DNA of 64,000 bases from Apis mellifera (Eukaryota; Arthropoda; Insecta; Hymenoptera; Apidae): the NCBI RefSeq assembly GCF_003254395.2, contig NC_037653.1:5515783-5579782 (forward strand). Direction: 5' to 3'. Numbering within the stretch: position 1 is the stretch's first letter; each line of letters begins with the position of its first letter. Both the position numbers and the translations under genes were made by a program. Under the pieces are notes generated by a model. That model was given only the letters and a program-made list of their open reading frames with translations. It searched no databases and was not told where the DNA came from. Shown in pieces: positions 56,716 to 64,000 of the stretch.

Positions 56716-58438
56716 TATAGAGCCTTTCTCTGACAAATTTTTATCACAGGTGTTATTTCTTCTAATTGTTAATAATTAAATAATCGTTGCTTATAAACGA
56801 TGCAGGGGGCTGATATTTGATATTGGAGATATGGACCTCTTTCTCGACAAGTTCTTATCACGCCAGGTATTATTTCTTACGTTATTATTATTATTAATAG
56901 TTAAATAATCGTTGCTTGTACGATGCAGGGGGTAGAGGCTGATACTTGATATTGGAGATATGGACCTCCCTCTCGACAAGTTCTTATCACGCCAGCTATT
57001 ATTTCTTACGTTATTACTATTGTTAATAATAATTGTTGCTAAATAAATTGTTGTTAAATAATTGTTGTTTGTACAATGCAGGGGATAGAGACTGATATTT
57101 GATATTGGAGATATGAACCTCTCTCTCGACAAATTTTTATCACGCCAGGTGTTATTTCTTACGTTATTACTTTCTTCTTAATTGTTAATAATTAAATAGT
57201 TGTTGCTTGTACGATGCAGGGGATAGAGACTGATATTTGATATTGGAGATATGGACCTCTCTCTCGACAAGTTCTTATCACGCCAGATGTTATTTTTTAC
57301 GTTATTACTATTGTTAATAATTAAATAATTGTTGTTAATTGTTGCTACGATGCAGGGGTAGAAGCTGATATTTGATATTGGAGATATAAACCTCCCTCTC
57401 GACAAGTTCTTATCACGACAGCTATTATTTCTTATGTTATTACTATTGTTAATAATAATTATTGCTAAATAAATTGTTGTTAAATAATTGTTGCTTATAT
57501 GATGCAGGGGGTAGAGGCTGATATTTGATATTGGAGATTCAGATCTCCTTCTCAACAAGTTTTTATCACGATAGGAGTTATTTCTTACGTTAATACTTTC
57601 TTCTTAATTGTTAATAGTTAAATAATTGTTGCTTGTACGATGCAGGGGGTAGAGGCTGATATTTGATATTGGAGATACAGACCTCCCTTTCGACAAGTTC
57701 TTATCACGCCAGCTATTATTTCTTACGTTATTACTATTGTTAATAATAATTGTTGCTTGTACGATGCAGGGAACTGATATTTGATATTGGAGATATGGAC
57801 CTCTCTCTCGACTCTTCTTATCACGCCAGGTATTATTTCTTACGTTATTACTTTCTTCTTAATTGTTAATAGTTAAATCGTTGCTTGTACGATACAGGTA
57901 GAGGCTGATATTTGATATTGGAGATACAAATCTCCCTCTCGACAAATTTTTATCACGCCAGGTATTATTTCTTACGTTATTACTTTCTTCTTAATTGTTA
58001 ATAGTTAAATAAATCGTTGCTTATACGATGCAGGGGGTGATATTGAAGATATGGACCTCTCTCTCGATAAGTTTTTATCACTCCAGGTATTATTTCTTAT
58101 GTTATTACTATTGTTAATAATTAAATAATCGTTGCTTGTACGATGCAGGGGATAGAGGCTGATTGATATTGGAGATATGGACCCCTTTCGACAAATTTTT
58201 ATCACGCCAGGTATTATTTCTTACGTTATTACTTTCTTCTTAATTGTTAATAGTTAAATAATCGTTGCTTGTACGATGCAGGAGGTGATATTTGATAATG
58301 AAGATATGGACCTCCCTCTCAACAAGTTCTTATTAATAACGCCAAGTGTTATTTCTTACGATAATTGCACTCGAGATTGTCAATAATTAAATAATCGTAC
58401 GCTTGTATGATACAGGAAGTAAAAGCTGATCGGTATTT
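56716..58438. repeat. Diverged tandem array 11 (about 115-160 bp units)
   Basis: About thirteen units marked by GATATTTGATATTGGAGATA, TGGACCTCTCTCTCGACAAG, TTCTTATCACGCCAGGTATT, ATTTCTTACGTTATTACTTT, AATTGTTAATAGTTAAATAA and CGTTGCTTGTACGATGCAGG. The TTATCACG block occurs near 56745, 56857, 56991, 57140, 57276, 57408, 57566, 57700, 57820, 57949, 58074, 58199 and 58330 (last copy altered). There are two variants of the spacer after TTACGTTATTACT (TTCTTCTTAATTG or ATTGTTAATAATAA). Minus-strand frames (57132-56791, 57558-57178, 58205-58005) with ISPISNISLYPLH repeats are translations of the array, not genes. Confidence 0.95.
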
Positions 58439-59090
58439 GACGTTTATTTCGAGGCGGTCGATTAAAAAAAATCCCCTCACGAATTTATCGAATCGCGGGG
58501 AGTGATTCTCGAAAAATCCTTATCTTATCCTTTTCCAACAGGCTAACCTGTTGTACAACCGTTGGCCTACCTCCCCCTTAACCGGGGAGATAAAGGGTCA
58601 GAGACCCGGGGGGTGGTTATCGAGCGGTGATCAATTTTACGAGCCGATCGTCTTTTATGAGCTTCCCCTCGCGCACTCGGATTGTCATTCATGACGGCCC
58701 GTGGCTCGTAAAATATCCGCTTCCTGTCCGCGCAACCCGTCCCTCCGCCCCGCTCGTCAGCGCTCGTCAGCGGTTTTTTCCAGGGGCGAGCGACACGCGC
58801 CCGAAAAAACAGGACGAGGCAGATTTCGCATGTTTTTCACGCGGCTCGCACCAATTCACGTATTCGATGTAAGCGAATTTTTTCCAATAAGGATTCCATC
58901 CGATCGCTCGAATATATTATTTCTCTTGAAATCAAGATTTGCAAAGAAGCAAGATTTTCATTTCACCCTCGAATAGAGGAAACACGTTATATTATTAATT
59001 ATATATATTAATTATTACTTAATTTAATTATTATATGTATTATTAATTATTAATAAACCTCGAATATGAAAACGAAACTTTCTTTATTTT
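58439..59090. other. CpG-rich then AT-rich unique sequence
   Basis: CpG-dense at 58540-58870, with an exact tandem GCTCGTCAGC duplication near 58757-58777 and two overlapping plus frames (58627-58872, 58701-58976) of unrecognised sequence. A TTAATTA-rich stretch follows at 58990-59050. Confidence 0.4.
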
Positions 59091-59830
59091 AGTATGACGA
59101 CATCGTTGTCAGAAATCGTTGAAATTGTTCCTTCCTTCGTCCCCAGAAAAATTCCAGTAACTATATTTTCAGTATTTTTACTCTTCTCCTTTCTTCTTTC
59201 TTTCTTTTTTCTTTTATTCATAGGAACCCAGATTCGATACCTAAATTTCTTCTTCTTCCACGCCGATAATTGCCCCTTTCGCGCGATCGAAAGACAAAGA
59301 AAATCCTTGGAGAGGGAGAAAGAAGAAAAAGAGGCACGGTCGATAATCAATTGAGAACAGAAGAGGAGGAGGAGGGGGGACAGGTGCAAGAAGATGCAGG
59401 CGGAAAAAAGGGCGGAGGAAGAGAAGGATTCGCGGGCGCATTATCCCCCCGAAGGATATTTGCAGGAGGAGAGGAAGGAAGGAAGGAAGGAAGGGAGGAG
59501 GAGACACGTTTTTGCACCGCGGTGAAAACGCGCCGCGGCGCGGAATATTAATATCGCCATTATTCCCGCAATATCCCCGGCGAAACGAGGAGCACGCGTA
59601 TCTCCCCCTTCTCCCTTCCATGAAAAGAGAGAGAGAGAGAGAGAGAGACACTTTCTCGAGACAATGGGAGAGGCGAAACGAAACGAAACGAAGCGGAACG
59701 CCACTCGGCCACCAATATCCACGGTATGACGCCCCGAAAATTAAAAGCAACCGCGGCAGATGCGCCGCGATGCCGACCGCGTTAAAGCAGCATGGAAAGG
59801 AGAAAGGAGATCCGCGGGAGGGTTAGTCCT
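59091..59830. other. Purine-rich unique sequence with simple repeats
   Basis: Contains (GGAA)n at 59471-59491, (GA)n at 59627-59648 and a (GAAAC)n run at 59666-59691. The 169-codon minus frame 59750-59241 is a Ser/Leu/Pro/Phe translation of these purine tracts. Confidence 0.5.
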
Positions 59831-61490
59831 AAATCGGGCTAATTACCTAAAGGAAGCGAATGTTTTCGAGAGAGGTAACACTTCCTCATTCTCTCCGTAT
59901 ATTTTTCAAATATTTTGAATCTCGTGACAGAATTTTGAACTCATCCGTCCAATTCGTACTGTTAAAGCGGAACGAGAATTTGAATTTAGATGAGCTTCGA
60001 TAAATTTAATTTTAGAATTATTTATTTTAATATGAAAGAGGATTTAAATTAAAGAAATTGCTTTAATTGAAGATAGTTTTAAGAAGTGTACAAATCGATT
60101 TCATTAAAATTGAAATAAGTCGTAATTTAGTAAAAGTACTGAATAATTTTTGCGTTTAACTCATCGTTTATTTCCAGTCACAAAATTTGGATAAATTTAA
60201 GGTTTGTTGTTGCTCGATGATTCGTTAAACGTGTATTATATCTTCTAAGCATCCAATAATCATAACGAAATGCAATAAATACACCGATTGATGACCCATT
60301 ATATACGTAGAGAGAGAGAGAGAGAAAATGATTACCTAAACCACCAACGCGTAATAATCATAATGGATATCCATAATGATATCCAATATTCCAATAATAT
60401 ACCATAACCAGTCCCGATAATCAAATATTTCCTATGAACCAACTTTGGCCAACCATCCTATCGATACGATCTGCAAGTTAAAAATTAATAAAAAGAAAAA
60501 CGAATCCGAATTTCACCTAAAATTTTGTCTACCAACAGAAATGGAAAGTTTCTTTCCTTTCTCTGTCCAATTACGACGAAAGTAAAACGCGATACATCTT
60601 CTCCACCACCTTATCTTCCTCTCCTCAGAGCCAGATGAGTTTATTTTTCGCTTCGGCTAATGAAATAATGAATCTTCCTCCTCCTCCTCCTCCTTCGTGA
60701 CTTTCCAATTCGAATGGAGAACAAGAGTTAATCCTCGCGGAACAAACGGGTTTCACTTGCGAACGATCTGAAAATCGAAAGGGGAGGGTGATATTCGAGC
60801 GCGCACATCCGGTCGAAATCGGGACGAAACGGAATTACCGGATCGACGCTTGAGCGCCGTGTTCCGTCTATTCGCTCTCGCGAAGATCAGGCCGCCGCTT
60901 GCTTGTCCCCGGTGATGGAAAAATTGTGTACAGTAGTTTCGTGTATCGTGGAAAGGGATCGCGACGATAGTTTTCATCGGACGATAAGTCGATGGAAGGA
61001 GCAAGGGACGAGGAAGAGGGATTGAAAATACGATTCGGTTGTCCGAAAGAGGTAATACAGAGAAAGATATCGCGAATGGGATGAAGTATCGTCGATTAAT
61101 TAGAGATCCATAGAGAAGAGAGAAAAATTCATTGCGATTTGCGAGGCGAGGCTCCAATCGTTGTCCTTTCGTGTTAAAGAGAAGAGAAGATTTTTATAGA
61201 CGAAACTTAACCACGAATCAGTTCGAAATTTCGTTACAGCCGAAATTACGTACGAAAAATGGAAAGAAAAATCAATTTATTCGTAATATTACGAATAAAT
61301 AAAATTCTTGTTTCAAGCGTTTCGATGAACGACTGTTTAGAATAACGTTATTCGAAATAATTCAACATTTTCAAGTTATAAAAATTTCGTATTACAAAAC
61401 ATTCGAACGAGAGCGTTTATTTCTAATTATCATTGATCGTAATCATTTCGAGCGAATAAATCATCCAAGTTACGATTTCAACGCTCTCTT
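59831..61490. other. Unique AT-rich sequence, no gene seen
   Basis: Short GA run near 60309-60325 and CCT run near 60677-60693. A 134-codon minus frame (61157-60753) spans a CpG-richer patch and is unrecognised. No repeats beyond these. Confidence 0.4.
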
Positions 61491-62100
61491 TCTTTCGAAC
61501 GAAGGATGGATGTTGCTCGGTCGGCGCGGTTCAACCGCACCCCTCGAGTTCGAGGAAGAAATTAGAAGAGCGAAAGAGAGAAAGCCGGCAGCGTTCGTTT
61601 ACGCGTTTTTCTGGAGCGGCGACGCGAGAACCCGTTCAGACCTTCAGGCTCTCCGAGGAGGGGACGAAGGTTGGCGCGCAACGAGTCCCGGCGATGCACG
61701 CACGCGAAAGGGGGAAATCTGGGTCGAAGACGCAAGAATGCGAGAACCGTTTGTTATCGGCTTTTCCCGGGGAAAATGGGTCGAGACGCGGCAGATCCTT
61801 GCCGAGGCGATGGCAGCCGCGACCCGACGCTTTGTCTGAAAACCGTGGTTTCAACTCGCGGCCGCCCATTGTGCTCTCTCTCCTCCCCTCCCCTCGTCCC
61901 GTTGCTGCAATTCTCGATCGTGAACGAGATCCCACTCCCTACCGATTTTCGAGATGGAAAAGAAAATTTGGATATCTTTTTTCTCTTCATCGAAAACAGG
62001 ATCTCTCTCTCTTTCTCTTTGATTTTGTCAATTCAACTCGACTTACCTTTAACGTAACGAATTGCAGGGATTTGCTTCTCTCGATAATTATTCATCGAAT
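61491..62100. other. CpG-dense region with overlapping open frames
   Basis: Plus frames 61510-61839 (109 codons), 61671-62057 and 61694-62209 (171 codons) and minus frames 61935-61636 and 61990-61754 all overlap, so at most one could be real. The first contains a repeated GDARTR but no recognisable domain. On the minus strand TTAAAG/GTAAGTCG near 62044 is a perfect donor by consensus, and on the plus strand GAATTGCAG ends near 62068. These signals make an untranslated or unrecognised exon possible. Confidence 0.25.
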
Positions 62101-64000
62101 CCCTTTAAAAGGGAGGGCGATCCATTCTCCAAGGGACCTTCGAAACAAGAATGGATCGACTATTATGCAAGGAGGAGGGTACATAATTCAATGTATGCTT
62201 CGACACTAAACCGGCCCATAAAGTGGCGAAAGTCGAGCTTACTTACGCTTGCTTTAATGTCCAGCACACTTTCCAAGATAAGATGCTATATATTGGCGCA
62301 ATCGATGATCGTAGACGATCGATTCTAAATCTTTCCTCCCTCCTCGCCATTAATCACCCGGTTAAAATCGAGGAAATCATGAAGAAATCATTGTCATGGA
62401 TAGGGATCGTGATCCTGGCTGCGATACTCGAGAAATAAATTTATTTCCAACTCGCCGTCTTTCGAACAACGCGCCCAGTCTTCCTCCTCTCCTCCTCTTC
62501 GAAAGATTGAATTATGCGCGTGTAAATCGTTTATACGTGGTGGTGAGGGACGAGAAAGGGGAAGAGAAATCGACGGTGGGTTAAAAAGGAGTGGATTTTT
62601 TCGGAGAACACGTTTCACGCGATCTTTTTTTTCACTTTCCCGGGATGTTTCTGCGCGGAAACTTGTCGATTTCGGATCGTCGGCCGGCCGTTTGTTCTAC
62701 CAGAAGGCGAGGGGAGAGGAAATTTATGGATATTGTTGGCCGAGACGCCGAGGACCCTTTCCTTCGCTCTCCCTTCTTCTATCGATTCCGCGAGGAGGAT
62801 TGAATGAATACCTCGAATCCTTTGCGTCTTGCCACTTCTCGAAAAGATTATTGTTATAGAATTTAAAGTTGATCGAAATTTTATTTGTGGTTTCATTATT
62901 GAATACCAGCAACACTATTCAACAACTATTTCGTAGTTGGTGCCTACTTGTTTTTCTTCCACGCATGTAACTTCAAATGTTTTGTAAACAGATACGCGCA
63001 ATTACGTGTAATTAAATACATTCGTTCGGTTGAATTTATACATATAGTCAACATATATATATTTGTGATTTCGATGACGATCGAGTGGCGATATTCTTCT
63101 ATATCGAAGAAAAAACGAGGAACGACTCGAAAAAGAAATAGAAAGAGATTAATTTATTAATTTACACGAGGTTTCTCGAAAGGATGAATATTGTTGCACG
63201 TATTACTTACTTGCTATTCGACGAGTCTTCAGCTTTTTATAAAACGCCAAGCGTTATTCAGAAAGAATCGTTGATTCGATGGCTCTTATAACTCTTTCTC
63301 TCTCTCTCTCTTGGAAAAACAACAAATCGAGTTAAAATTTCTAAAATTGAAGCACGATAGACATGCATTTCGAATTTAACGAGAGAATTTAATATCGTGT
63401 TTTTAAAATTGTGCTGAAAATTACAATAAATATGGTGGATAATTTTTCGACAATCTTCGAGAGCGAAAATTCTCTTTCTCTTCTTCCTTTCTTCCTTCCT
63501 TTAACGATACCCATTTTCATCGAGGAATTTCCTTTCCCCACGGAGAAGAGAAAGCGGTGGAAATCATGGCGTTTGCAAAAATTTTACCGCCTCGTTCCAT
63601 CCCGCGATAGGTTTCGTATCGCCTGTAACATCGAGGGAAGGGGAGGAGAAGGGGATTGCGCTCTCCCGTTCGGCCGTTCAATATTAAATGCATTTTATTT
63701 ATGCAACGGTGCACTTTTGATAACATTCCAAACGGGACGTTATTATGATTGCATTCGATTACACAACGCATTCCGTCGAATCCCAGCGCTCGTAACCGAA
63801 CGGCGAAAAAATTGCACCGATGTTCTTCCGTTTTCCCCATTCTCCACGAAGAATGAAACTTTCCTCCTCCATTATCTTCCATATATACATACATATTTCC
63901 ATCGACTCCATTCGACTCGATCGACGTTTCCCTTCTCCTTTCCTCTTCTTCTTCGTTTTTTCACGGATAAATTAGGCCCGCGCCTAATCATCGTCGAGCA
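62101..64000. other. Unique sequence, no gene seen
   Basis: Moderately AT-rich with CpG-bearing patches (62640-62800, 63640-63800), a short TA run near 63053-63061 and a CT run near 63298-63312. Frames here are 60-125 codons, overlapping and unrecognised. Confidence 0.4.

Noticed and set aside
56791..58205. Minus-strand frames with repeated ISPISNISLYPLH
   Set aside because: These are in-register translations of tandem array 11; no start context, signal peptide or non-repeat coding sequence.
61510..62209. Set of overlapping 109-171 codon plus-strand frames
   Set aside because: Mutually overlapping with minus-strand frames in CpG-rich DNA. No family is recognised, and the GDARTR repeat alone is not evidence.
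1..64000. Telomeric TTAGG arrays or rRNA genes
   Set aside because: No run of TTAGG and no rRNA-like conserved sequence was seen on either strand.

Overview
This 64 kb window looks like non-coding nuclear DNA from a bee, most probably Apis. The evidence is an AT-rich background that is nevertheless rich in CpG, many TC/GA/TA microsatellites, and two copies of a mariner element whose terminal repeats and transposase resemble the mellifera subfamily. I find no convincing host protein-coding gene. None of the long open frames is supported by recognisable domains, by an exon chain or by low-complexity-free sequence. The window is best read as intergenic DNA or the inside of one or more very long introns.

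Layout. About 15 kb (roughly a quarter) is made of eleven independent, diverged tandem arrays with units of about 90 to 250 bp, most of them 130 to 210 bp. They lie at about 0.99-3.13, 3.99-5.03, 11.3-12.8, 15.1-16.2, 21.1-22.86 (with a derived 40-bp array to 23.13), 23.4-24.15, 34.9-36.1, 37.87-38.64, 41.1-42.6, 48.5-49.7 and 56.7-58.4 kb. Between them is unique AT-rich sequence broken by CpG-dense islands, notably near 0.7, 5.1, 7.3, 8.7, 10.8, 14.7, 27.1, 29.3-30.1, 30.5, 36.4, 58.7 and 61.6 kb, and by simple repeats.

Mobile DNA. Mariner copy 1 (7616-8546) and copy 2 (52937-53874) are both flanked by TA. Both carry the same 5' deletion, which fuses the left terminal repeat almost directly to the middle of the transposase DNA-binding domain. 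The DD34D catalytic triad and C-terminus are intact and free of stops, but the first helix-turn-helix and the start codon are gone. They are members of one amplified, non-autonomous deletion lineage.

Most interesting non-obvious signals: a minus-strand site at 19491/19490 with branch point, polypyrimidine tract and CAG joined directly to GTGAGT, followed 32 nt later by another perfect donor, which resembles a recursive splice site or microexon of a long minus-strand intron; weaker sites of the same kind at 14127 and 55660; a two-type (A/B) higher-order repeat at 21.1-22.9 kb from which a 40-bp satellite has been spun off; a run of about 10-bp-spaced CCGA motifs near 29.3 kb; and perfect 16-bp palindromes near 26.2 and 27.1 kb.
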